From Jiangella mangrovi (GTDB lineage: Bacteria; Actinomycetota; Actinomycetes; Jiangellales; Jiangellaceae): a DNA stretch of 64,000 nucleotides. The notes beneath the pieces are model-generated. The model was not told the origin of the DNA. It was given only the letters and a program-made list of their open reading frames with translations, and did no database searches. This document shows, one piece after another, positions 50,547 through 57,901 of this stretch; the first letter of the stretch is position 1; every line of letters begins with the position of its first letter. The translations under genes and the position numbers were made by a program. The DNA is taken from NCBI RefSeq assembly GCF_014204975.1, contig NZ_JACHMM010000001.1, positions 5,368,037 through 5,432,036 on the forward strand, read 5' to 3'.

Positions 50547-50613
50547 CCCGTTGATCATGGAGAAGGTCGGCTCTCGGACGCCTCCAGACCCGACCTTCTC
50601 CATGATCAACGGG
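50547..50613. repeat. Perfect 24-bp-arm palindrome downstream of the SDR gene (family P6)
   Basis: CCCGTTGATCATGGAGAAGG (50547-50566, arm to 50570) is exactly mirrored at 50590-50613, with a 19-bp loop. It lies between two rightward genes, so it could work as a terminator after the AraC-NTF2-SDR unit, but no U-tract follows. The arm start TTGATCATGGAG is like the arm at 25884. Confidence 0.85.
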
Positions 50614-50694
50614 AATCGCGGGCGTAGCGGCGGCCGCCGCCGACTTCACCGGGCGTTCACGACCGCGCCGGGCGGTGTGGGTACGGTGCGCCGC

Positions 50695-51735
50695 ATGACC
50701 GATGCGTCCCGTCCGTCCCGTCGTTCCTTCGTCGCCGGCTCGCTCGCCGGGCTCGGCCTCGCCGCTCTCACCGGTGCGACGACGGCGTCCGCTGCGGCCC
50801 CGCGCGCCGCACGGCCGCCGCGGATCCTCGTCGCCACCAATGAGCCGTGGGGCACCTACCACGTGCGGCCGCTGCTGCCGGAGATCGCCCGGCGCGGCTG
50901 GGACGTGCGCCAGCTGGTCCCCGACCTGAGCCAGATCGCGCCCGGCGAGACCGTCCCCGTCGTCACCCCTGCCGACGATCCCACGGCGGACCTGCTCGTC
51001 GTCACCGGGGCGACCAACTGGCCGGCCGACTGCGCCGCCGCGTTCGGCCGGCACACGCCGCTGGCCGCGACCTCCCTGGCCTATCTCAACGCCACCGAGG
51101 CGCCGCGGGCGCACGAGTTCGAGCGGCGGCTGCGGCTGGTGACGTCGTCGTCGGCCGCGGAGGGCCGCGCGTTCGCCGGGCACCTCGGCACCCGCCGCCG
51201 GGTCCGCGTCGTCGGCTCGCCGCAGACCGACACGCTGCCCACGCCGGCGCCGGAACCGGGCGTCGTCCTCGTGCTCACCAGCGTCACCTACCCCGACCAG
51301 ACCGGCGGCGCCGCGCCCGGCACGCAACTGCTGCTCGACGCCGCGGCGGCGCTCGAGGCGGCCGGCAAGCACGTCCTGGTCGGCCTGCACCCACGCGAGA
51401 ACCCGGCGCTGTGGAGCGACTACGAGATCAGCCCGGTCCCGTCGTTGCAGGCGTCGGCGCGGGCCGAGGCCGCCATCGGCATCCCGGGCACGGTGTTCCC
51501 GCTGATCGCGGCCGCCGGCGTGCCCGTCGTCGGCTGCGTCGACCCCCGGCTCGTGGTCCCGGACTACCTGCTCGCCGTCTGCTCGTCGCTGATCGACGAC
51601 CCGGCAGAGGCACTGAACGCCGTCGAGACCGCGACCCTGCCGGCCGACCTCGAGGACGTCGTGGGCCCGATCGGCGGATCGGCCGCCCGGCTGCTCGACG
51701 CCTGGGGCCGCGCCGCCCGCCCGAGCCGGGGCTGA
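50695..51735 (+). CDS. Tat-exported GT-B-like protein of unknown function
   Basis: A 346-residue protein. The Tat signal SRRSFVAGSLAGLGLAALTG is followed by an Ala-rich cleavage zone (TASAAA). The mature part starts RILVATNEPWGTYHVRPLLPEIARRGWDV, as in the first Rossmann domain of GT-B-fold glycosyltransferases or CDP-glycerol-type proteins. The second half has VLVLTSVTYPDQ, HVLVGLHPRENPALW and GIPGTVFPLIAAAGVPVVGC, a nucleotide-sugar-domain-like pattern. Exported proteins of this fold are rare since sugar nucleotides are cytoplasmic, so a binding or hydrolase role is possible. No cotranscribed partner is clear. Confidence 0.65.
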   Translation: MTDASRPSRRSFVAGSLAGLGLAALTGATTASAAAPRAARPPRILVATNEPWGTYHVRPLLPEIARRGWDVRQLVPDLSQIAPGETVPVVTPADDPTADLLVVTGATNWPADCAAAFGRHTPLAATSLAYLNATEAPRAHEFERRLRLVTSSSAAEGRAFAGHLGTRRRVRVVGSPQTDTLPTPAPEPGVVLVLTSVTYPDQTGGAAPGTQLLLDAAAALEAAGKHVLVGLHPRENPALWSDYEISPVPSLQASARAEAAIGIPGTVFPLIAAAGVPVVGCVDPRLVVPDYLLAVCSSLIDDPAEALNAVETATLPADLEDVVGPIGGSAARLLDAWGRAARPSRG

Positions 51736-51785
51736 CACCCAGCCGCAGCTGACGCCGTCGTCCCCCGACGTTCGCCTGGCGTTCA

Positions 51786-51816
51786 AAAGGATTGCAACCT
51801 CACATTGCAATCCTTT
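51786..51816. promoter_or_regulatory. Palindromic operator candidate before the amine oxidase
   Basis: AAAGGATTGCAA (51786-51797) and TTGCAATCCTTT (51805-51816) are perfect 12-bp arms around CCTCACA. It is markedly AT-rich for this genome and lies 61 bp upstream of the oxidase GTG. It is also followed by TTTACGG rather than a U-run, which argues for a protein-binding site over a terminator. No regulator gene is adjacent. Confidence 0.55.
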
Positions 51817-51877
51817 ACGGACGTCGCCCCGTACAGCTCGATCGAGGGTCAGTACCCCACCATCGATGGAGGCAGGC

Positions 51878-53497
51878 GTGGAGACGACAGCAGGGACGCC
51901 CGAGGGCGTGAGCCGGCGCGGGTTCCTCACCCGGGTCGGAGCGGTTGGCGGAGCGACGGCGCTCTACGGGACGATGGAGGCGCTCGGCCTCATCGCCTCG
52001 CCGGCGCACGCGGCGGAGGAGGCGGGCGACTTCCAGGAGCTGCGCCCGAACGACCTCCCGGCCGCGGCGAACGGCACGAAGGTCGCGATCCTGGGCGCGG
52101 GGACGGCCGGGCTCGCGGTCGCGTACGAGCTGGGCAAGGCGGGCTACGACTGCCACGTCATCGAGGCGCGCTCCAAGCCCGGCGGCCGGGCGCTCACCAT
52201 CCGCCGCGGCGACAAGCTCACCGACACCGACGGCGTCACCCAGGTGTGCAAGTTCGACGAGGGCCACTACTACAACGCCGGCCCGTCGCGGATCCCGAGC
52301 CACCACCTGACCATCGACTACTGCCGCGAGCTGGGCGTCGCGATCGAGCCGATGGTCAACGCCAACGCGCAGGGCTACTACTTCCACGAGAACACCCCGA
52401 CGGTGAACTACGGCCCGCTGGCCAGCACCGCCGTCACGCACCGGCAGGCCAAGGCCGACGTCTACGGCTACATCTCCGAACTGCTCGCGTCCGCCGTCGA
52501 CCAGGGCGCGCTCGACGACCGGCTCACCGGCACCGACGGCCAGCGGCTGATCGAGCTGGTCAACAGCCTCGGCGGGCTGACCGGCGGCCGCTATACCGGC
52601 AACAACCGGCGCGGCTACAGCGTCACGCCGGGCGCCGGCAACGAGCCGGGCACCGTCGCCGGCCCGCCGCCCGGACTCTCGGACATCCTGCAGAGCCAGT
52701 TCGGCACCCGGTTCGCGACCGAGTTCGGGTTCGACCAGGCCATGATGATGTGGCAGCCGGTCGGCGGCATGGACCAGATCAGCGCCGCGCTCGCGTCGGC
52801 CGTCGGCGGGCGCCGCCGCATCACGTACGACGCCCCCGTCACGCAGATCGACAACACGTCCACCGGCGTGCGGGTCAGCTACCGCTCGAACGGCCGGATC
52901 CGCACGCTCGACGCCGACTACTGCGTCGTGACGATCCCGCCGATGGTGCTGCGGAATCTGACGACGAACTTCTCGGCCGAGACGAAGAACGCCCTCACGG
53001 TGCCCACCGGCGCCAATAGCGGCCGCATGGGCATCCAGTTCAAGCGGCGCTTCTGGGAGGAGGACCTCGACATCTACGGCGGCGTCACGCACACCAACAT
53101 GGACGTGTCGGGGATCTACTACCCGTCGTACGGCTACTTCCAGAAGAAGGGCGTCCTCGTCGGCTACTACTCCGGCTCGTACACGAACCTCTCTGTGGCC
53201 GAGCGGGAGACGCGTGCACTGGCGCAGGGGGCGAAGATCCACGGCGACGTCTACCACCAGGAGTTCGACAACTCGTTCTCCGTCGCGTGGCCGAAGGAGC
53301 CGTACAGCCTGGGTGCCTGGGTGAGCTGGCCTGGTGGGCGGGGCGCGGCCTACCAGCACCTGCTCCAGGCCGACGGCAACACGTACTTCGCCGGCGACCA
53401 CCTGAGCTACTACACGGCCTGGCAGACCGGCGCGTTCCTGTCGGCCCGCAAGGTGGTGAGCGACCTGCACGCGCGGGTCGCGGCGACGGCGGCCTGA
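51878..53497 (+). CDS. Tat-exported flavin monoamine / L-amino acid oxidase
   Basis: A 539-residue FAD amine oxidase. The Tat signal VSRRGFLTRVGAVGGATALYG is followed by a cleavage-like AHAAEE. The FAD motif VAILGAGTAGLAVAYELGKAG with VIEARSKPGGRA is near residue 70. The substrate domain and C-terminal FAD contact (ADGNTYFAGDHLSYYTAWQTGA) follow the L-amino acid/polyamine oxidase pattern. It would produce a keto acid or aldehyde, ammonia and hydrogen peroxide outside the cytoplasm. GGAGG (51868-51872) decides for GTG 51878 over ATG 51866, which is part of the ribosome-binding site. An AhpD-like gene, a possible peroxide defence, follows 147 bp later. Confidence 0.9.
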   Translation: METTAGTPEGVSRRGFLTRVGAVGGATALYGTMEALGLIASPAHAAEEAGDFQELRPNDLPAAANGTKVAILGAGTAGLAVAYELGKAGYDCHVIEARSKPGGRALTIRRGDKLTDTDGVTQVCKFDEGHYYNAGPSRIPSHHLTIDYCRELGVAIEPMVNANAQGYYFHENTPTVNYGPLASTAVTHRQAKADVYGYISELLASAVDQGALDDRLTGTDGQRLIELVNSLGGLTGGRYTGNNRRGYSVTPGAGNEPGTVAGPPPGLSDILQSQFGTRFATEFGFDQAMMMWQPVGGMDQISAALASAVGGRRRITYDAPVTQIDNTSTGVRVSYRSNGRIRTLDADYCVVTIPPMVLRNLTTNFSAETKNALTVPTGANSGRMGIQFKRRFWEEDLDIYGGVTHTNMDVSGIYYPSYGYFQKKGVLVGYYSGSYTNLSVAERETRALAQGAKIHGDVYHQEFDNSFSVAWPKEPYSLGAWVSWPGGRGAAYQHLLQADGNTYFAGDHLSYYTAWQTGAFLSARKVVSDLHARVAATAA

Positions 53498-53644
53498 CGG
53501 GTTCGCCTGACGGCGTCGGCTCGGCTCGGGCGGTCCGCAGCCGCCCGGGTCGAGCGCGACCCGTCTCACAGTGGCGCGGTGTCACGGGGAGCGGGCGGGC
53601 GGCATCTCCATGTCGTCAGGACACCGACGCCACGAGAGGACGCC

Positions 53645-54130
53645 ATGTCGCCCCGTCTGAACCTGTTCGACAGCCCGACCGCCACGAAGATCCTCGAGCG
53701 CATCTACAACGCGTCGCTCCCCCTCGAGGAGTCGACGCTGCCGAAGACCGTCCGCGAGCTGGTGCAGCTGCGGGTCAGCCAGATCAACGGCTGCGGGCTC
53801 TGCACCGACATGCACGTCAAGGATGCCCTGGCCGCCGGTGAGGACCCGCTGCGCCTGCACCTGGTCGCCGCCTGGCGCGAGACGACGGTGTTCACCGAGG
53901 CCGAGCGGGCGGCGCTGGCGTTCGCCGAGGAGGGCACCCGCCTCGCCGACACCCACACCGGCGTGTCCGACGAGACCTGGGCCGAGGTCCGCCGGCACTA
54001 CGACGACGACCAGCTCGGCACGCTCGTCTGCGTGGTCGCCATGATCAACGCCGCCACCCGGATGAACGTGATCGTGCGCAACCCGGGCGGCTCCTACGAG
54101 CCCGGCATGCTGGCCGCCGTGACCGGCTAG
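53645..54130 (+). CDS. AhpD-like carboxymuconolactone decarboxylase family protein
   Basis: A 161-residue all-helical CMD/AhpD-type protein. The redox motif CGLCTDMHVKDAL near residue 50 has the CxxC...H arrangement of AhpD peroxidase-type members. RELVQLRVSQINGCGLC and ERAALAFAEEGTRLAD are typical of the actinobacterial group often under ECF control. It likely reduces peroxides or alkyl hydroperoxides with a thiol partner. GAGAGGA precedes the ATG. Position after a peroxide-producing amine oxidase suggests a protective role, but separate transcription cannot be excluded. Confidence 0.9.
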   Translation: MSPRLNLFDSPTATKILERIYNASLPLEESTLPKTVRELVQLRVSQINGCGLCTDMHVKDALAAGEDPLRLHLVAAWRETTVFTEAERAALAFAEEGTRLADTHTGVSDETWAEVRRHYDDDQLGTLVCVVAMINAATRMNVIVRNPGGSYEPGMLAAVTG

Positions 54131-54139
54131 GGAGATCTC

Positions 54140-54517
54140 CTAGACGACGGCGACCGTGAGGATGAGGACGGAGTCCTGGTCGGCGACGAGGTCGTGACGC
54201 TCCGGCGGGACGTCGGCCAGGACGCCCTCGGCGACGGTGACGGTGCGCTCGCGCGTGTGCAGGGTGACGTGCCCGCGCAGGCAGTGCACCGTCGCGTCGC
54301 CGGGGCTCTGGTGCTCGTTCATGCGCGTGCCGGCGATGAGCGCGATGAGGGTCTGCCGGAGTCTCGCGCCGCTGTGCAAGGTGCGCGACGCGCGGCCGGA
54401 GGTCGAGATCCGCGCTTCCTCGAGCTGGTCCGTGCCCATGCTCTGCAGCGTCATGGTGGTCGGCGTACCCAGAGCCGCGTCGCGGTAACGACGCCGGTGG
54501 GTGGGTGTCCCGCTCAT
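54140..54517 (-). CDS. Small cupin-fold protein
   Basis: A 125-residue protein with one cupin_2 barrel: LRQTLIALIAGTRMNEHQSPGD, then ATVHCLRGHVTLHTRERTV and VPPERHDLVADQDSVL. The metal-binding set is reduced (NEH and ERHDL), as in many stress-related cupins. The ATG at 54517 has a GGGGAGG ribosome-binding site 5-6 bp ahead; an internal ATG at 54454 is possible. It is 16 bp after the deoR gene and probably the last gene of the acid-sugar operon, a possible sensor or isomerase. Confidence 0.8.
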   Translation of the reverse strand: MSGTPTHRRRYRDAALGTPTTMTLQSMGTDQLEEARISTSGRASRTLHSGARLRQTLIALIAGTRMNEHQSPGDATVHCLRGHVTLHTRERTVTVAEGVLADVPPERHDLVADQDSVLILTVAVV

Positions 54518-54533
54518 GTGGGCCTCCCCGTGG

Positions 54534-55328
54534 TCAGGTGGCTGCGGCGACCTCGGTGCTCGTGATGATCACGTCGACGCCGGCGTCCCGGAACCGCTCG
54601 ACCTCGTCGGGCGGCGCGCCGTCGTCGGTGACCAGGGTCCACGTCGCGGGCATGCGCGCCCACGCGTGGAAGGGACGCCGGCCGAGCTTGCTGGCGTCGG
54701 CCAGCACGTACACCCGCTCGGCGCGGGCCATCATCATCTCTTTGAGCCGGGTCTGGTCGAGGTTGGCCTCGCAGATCCCGTGCTCGACGGTGACCGCGTC
54801 GGCGCCGAGGAAGGCGCGGTCGGCGGTGATGCGCTCGAGCGCGGCCTCGGCGAACGGCCCGACCAGTCCCTGGCTGATGTGCCGGAGGCGCCCGCCCAGG
54901 CACAGCACGTCGACGCCGTCGGCCTCGGCCAGCTCGTTGAGCACGGTGAGGCCGATGGTGACGACGGTGAGGCGGTCGCGGTCGCGCAGTTCACGGGCGA
55001 GGGCCCCGGTGGTGGTGCCGGCATCGAGCAGGACGGTCTCGTCGGGACCGATCTGCCCGGCCGCCCACGCCGCGATGGCCTGCTTCTGCCGGAACCCCTC
55101 GCGCGAGCGCTGGCCCAGCGAGGTCTCGGGGGCGTGGCCGTGCGCCATGGCGCCGCCGTACGTGCGGGCCAGCTGGCCCTCGGTCGTGAGCAGGGCGAGG
55201 TCGCGGCGGATGGTCGACTCGGTGACGCCGAAGTGCAGCGCCAGCTGGCCGACCCCGGCCCGCCCGTCGGTCCAGGCGAGGTCGACGATGGCCCGGCGCC
55301 GTTCGCGGGCGTTCAGCCGATCGGTCAT
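54534..55328 (-). CDS. DeoR/GlpR-family repressor
   Basis: A 264-residue sugar-catabolism regulator. N-terminal DeoR helix-turn-helix at residues about 5-60 (ARERRRAIVDLAWTDGRAGVGQLALHFGVTESTIRRDLALL). The sensor is a ribose-isomerase-like DeoRC domain with the phospho-sugar loop DETVLLDAGTTTGALARELRD and FLGADAVTVEHGICEAN. DeoR proteins of this type respond to sugar phosphates; here 4-phospho-threonate or -erythronate is a natural guess. It starts 15 bp after the pdxA2-like gene stop and could bind the palindrome at 57837-57853. Confidence 0.92.
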   Translation of the reverse strand: MTDRLNARERRRAIVDLAWTDGRAGVGQLALHFGVTESTIRRDLALLTTEGQLARTYGGAMAHGHAPETSLGQRSREGFRQKQAIAAWAAGQIGPDETVLLDAGTTTGALARELRDRDRLTVVTIGLTVLNELAEADGVDVLCLGGRLRHISQGLVGPFAEAALERITADRAFLGADAVTVEHGICEANLDQTRLKEMMMARAERVYVLADASKLGRRPFHAWARMPATWTLVTDDGAPPDEVERFRDAGVDVIITSTEVAAAT

Positions 55329-55343
55329 CCCCCACCTCGCTCG

Positions 55344-56336
55344 TCAGGGGCTCGGCGCGAGCGCGGCCGCCTGGCGCAGAGCCTCGATCATGCTACCGGC
55401 GTCGGCGATGCCCTGGCCCGCGATGTCGAACGCCGTGCCGTGGTCGACGGACGTGCGGATGACCGGCAGCCCGACGCTGATGTTCACGCCCGACTCGAGT
55501 CCGAGCACCTTGACCGGTCCGTGCCCCTGGTCGTGGTACATGGCGACGATGAGGTCGTAGTCGCCCCGACCGGCCAGGAAGAACGCGGTGTCGGCGGGCA
55601 GCGGCCCCTGCACGTCGATGCCGTCGGCCCGGCAGCGCTCGACCGCGGGAACGATCTTCTCGGCCTCCTCGCCGCGGCCGAACAGGCCGTTCTCGCCGGC
55701 GTGGGGGTTGATGCCGCAGACGCCGAGGCGCGGGCGGGCCAGCCCCGAGTCGCGCAGGGTGGCGTCACCGCGGCGGATGGTCCGCTCGACCAGGGCGTCG
55801 TCGATGCGCTCGATGGCGTCGACCAGCCCGATGTGGGTGGTGACGTGGATGACCTTCACCGTCGGCGTCGACAGCATCATCGACACCTCGTCGACCCCGC
55901 ACAGCTCGGCCAGCAGCTCGGTGTGCCCGGGGTACGGGTGGCCGCCGGCGTGCAGCGCCTCCTTGTTGAGCGGGGCCGTGCAGATGGCCTGCACCCGTCC
56001 GGCGACGGCGAGCTCGCTGGCCGCCTTGACGTACTGGTAGGCGGCGTCGCCCGCGACGGCCGACAGCGCACCGTACGGGAGGCCGGCCGGCAGTAGCCCG
56101 AGGTCGATGACCTCGATGGTGCCCGGTTCGAAGGTCGCATCCTCGGGCCCCGCCACCGCGCGCAGCTCGACCTCGACGCCGGTGATGCGGGCGGCGTCGC
56201 GCAGCCGGCCGAGATCGCCGACGACCACCGGCCGGCACAGCGACCGCACCTCGGGATCGGCGAGCGCCCGCACGACGACCTCGGGGCCGACGCCGGCGCC
56301 GTCGCCCATGGTGACGGCGACCAGTGGTGTCTTCAT
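55344..56336 (-). CDS. pdxA2: PdxA2-type 4-phospho-threonate/erythronate dehydrogenase
   Basis: A 330-residue PdxA-family NAD dehydrogenase. Signs are TMGDGAGVGPEVVVRAL, CTAPLNKEALHAGGHPYPGHTELLAELC with a metal His, GICGINPHAGE-like VCGINPHAGENGLFG, and YHDQGHGPVKVLG, which holds another metal His. In vitamin B6 synthesis PdxA oxidises 4-phosphohydroxythreonine. PdxA2 paralogues next to a DUF1537 kinase instead oxidise 4-phospho-D-threonate or -erythronate, giving DHAP and CO2. The kinase directly upstream (ATGA overlap at 56333-56336) makes the second role far more likely. Confidence 0.88.
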   Translation of the reverse strand: MKTPLVAVTMGDGAGVGPEVVVRALADPEVRSLCRPVVVGDLGRLRDAARITGVEVELRAVAGPEDATFEPGTIEVIDLGLLPAGLPYGALSAVAGDAAYQYVKAASELAVAGRVQAICTAPLNKEALHAGGHPYPGHTELLAELCGVDEVSMMLSTPTVKVIHVTTHIGLVDAIERIDDALVERTIRRGDATLRDSGLARPRLGVCGINPHAGENGLFGRGEEAEKIVPAVERCRADGIDVQGPLPADTAFFLAGRGDYDLIVAMYHDQGHGPVKVLGLESGVNISVGLPVIRTSVDHGTAFDIAGQGIADAGSMIEALRQAAALAPSP

Positions 56337-57745
56337 GTGTCCTCCTGATGCGGGCTGTGCTGGTGGGTGGCGGCCGCGGGCGACGTCGCGCGCAGGTGCC
56401 ATCGGGTGCCGGGGAGTCTCTGGACGATGTGCACGAGCGTGCGGGGTTCGCCGAACGCGCCGGGCTTCGTGACGATGACGCGGCCACCCGGCTCGGTGCT
56501 GACGACGACACCGTCGGCCCAGGCCTCGCGGACGTGCAGCTCGCCCACCTCGAGGGCGGCGAGGACGGCACGGGCGGTCTCGCCGCCGGTGAGGACGAGT
56601 GCCGGGTGGTCGAGGGCGGCCGGGGCGACCGCTCTGGCCAGGGCCGCGGCGACGTCGGGCGAGCGCGCCGCGCCGCGGGCGTCGGCCAGATGGACGGCGG
56701 CGGTGCGGCCGGCCGTGCGCTCGGCGATGTGCGCGGCTGCGACAGCGGGCTCGGCGAGCTGCTCGGGATCGAGCTCGACCACGGTGCCGATATGGCGCTT
56801 CAGCCAGCCGAGCTGCTCTCGCGCCGCGGGCGCCGCCGTGCCGACGACGAACAGGATGGGGCCCAGCGGCGGAGGAACGGGAAGGCTCCCACGCGCGGGC
56901 GGGACGGTTCTGATCCGCACCTCGGTCACGGCGGCTCCGGGCGGAACGGCCTCGTCAGGCCCTCCGCGCGCGGGCTCTCCGTGCGCAGGCCCTCCGTGCG
57001 CGGGCGCGGGCGCGGGCGCGCGGGTCGCGCGAGCGTCGGCCGCGTGCGCGCGAGCGATGGCGTGCGCGAGCCCGGCGGACCCCGCCCACCGGACCGGCTG
57101 GCCGGAGCGCCGCACCGACTCGCCCGCAGCGACGATGCGGTCGAGGTCGGCCTCGGTCTCCGCGTCGCACACGGCGACGCGGCCGGCATCGGCCGCCGAC
57201 CGCAGCGCGTCGGCCAACTCGGCCATACCCCCGCGCACCACCGGCAGCTCGACCACCGTCACGGGCAGCGGCGCGAGCGCCTCGGCCAGCGATGAAGGCG
57301 CGGGTCGCGACTCGGCGGCCCAGGCGCCGGACCGCTCGAGCGGCACGCCGCCGACCAGGACCGCTCCCCCGACGACGGTGCGCCCCAGTGCGGGCAGCGC
57401 CGGTGCCACCACGAGCGCGCCGCCCGGTTCGCGCAACGCGGCCAGTTCCGCGGCGATCGGACCGCGCAGCGTGGAGTCGAGCTTCTTGACCACGACGCCG
57501 CCGGGCGGCAGCAGAGCGAGCGCCGTCGTGGTCCGCTCGGCGGCTGTCGTGGGCGTGGCGTAGCGTGAATCGGTGTCGACGGCGACCACATCGCCACCGT
57601 CGAAGAGATCGCGCGCCCCGCGCGATGTGCGCGCCACGCGCGCCGTGCGGAGGTCGAGAATGCGCGGTGTGCGCGCCACGAACGCGGCGGCAGCCTCGGC
57701 CGCACCGGTCAGATCGTCGGCCAGCAGGAGCACAGGAATCACCAC
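56333..57745 (-). CDS. Four-carbon acid sugar kinase (DUF1537; DtnK/OtnK-like)
   Basis: A 470-residue acid-sugar kinase. The N-terminal domain has LLADDLTGAAEAAAAF and later VKKLDSTLRGPIAAEL, the substrate-binding motifs of the family. The C-terminal nucleotide domain has the ATP-binding loop LVLTGGETARAVL and PGAFGEPRTLVHIV. It phosphorylates a threonate- or erythronate-like acid at C4. An Ala/Gly/Pro-rich linker of about 50 residues (APAPAPAHGGPAHGEPARGG) between the domains is longer than usual. GTG at 57745 has GGAAGGAG before it. It starts the leftward operon of the locus. Confidence 0.9.
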   Translation of the reverse strand: MVIPVLLLADDLTGAAEAAAAFVARTPRILDLRTARVARTSRGARDLFDGGDVVAVDTDSRYATPTTAAERTTTALALLPPGGVVVKKLDSTLRGPIAAELAALREPGGALVVAPALPALGRTVVGGAVLVGGVPLERSGAWAAESRPAPSSLAEALAPLPVTVVELPVVRGGMAELADALRSAADAGRVAVCDAETEADLDRIVAAGESVRRSGQPVRWAGSAGLAHAIARAHAADARATRAPAPAPAHGGPAHGEPARGGPDEAVPPGAAVTEVRIRTVPPARGSLPVPPPLGPILFVVGTAAPAAREQLGWLKRHIGTVVELDPEQLAEPAVAAAHIAERTAGRTAAVHLADARGAARSPDVAAALARAVAPAALDHPALVLTGGETARAVLAALEVGELHVREAWADGVVVSTEPGGRVIVTKPGAFGEPRTLVHIVQRLPGTRWHLRATSPAAATHQHSPHQEDT

Positions 57746-57836
57746 GATACGGCTCCTTCCTGCACAGATGCGACGACGTCCGCCTGGCGGGGCGGTGCGG
57801 GACGGCTCTTCCCGGCAAGAGTGAACGCTACGTTAC

Positions 57837-57853
57837 TTGCGCGTTTCGCGCAA
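57837..57853. promoter_or_regulatory. Operator-like palindrome between divergent kinase and importer genes
   Basis: TTGCGCGTTTCGCGCAA is a perfect 7-bp-arm palindrome with a TTT centre in the 156-bp divergent region. Palindromes with TTTCGC-type centres are usual for DeoR/GlpR proteins, and the deoR gene of this locus is the obvious binder. Controlling both strands from one site would join kinase, dehydrogenase and importer in one regulon. Confidence 0.6.
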
Positions 57854-57901
57854 AGATGCGAGTGTGATCCGCACAACTCCCGCGAACCCCCGGAGGTGAC
57901 G

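Noticed and set aside
55344..56336. PdxA of vitamin B6 synthesis
   Set aside because: The gene is coupled to a DUF1537 kinase and near a DeoR regulator, the context of PdxA2 acid-sugar enzymes.
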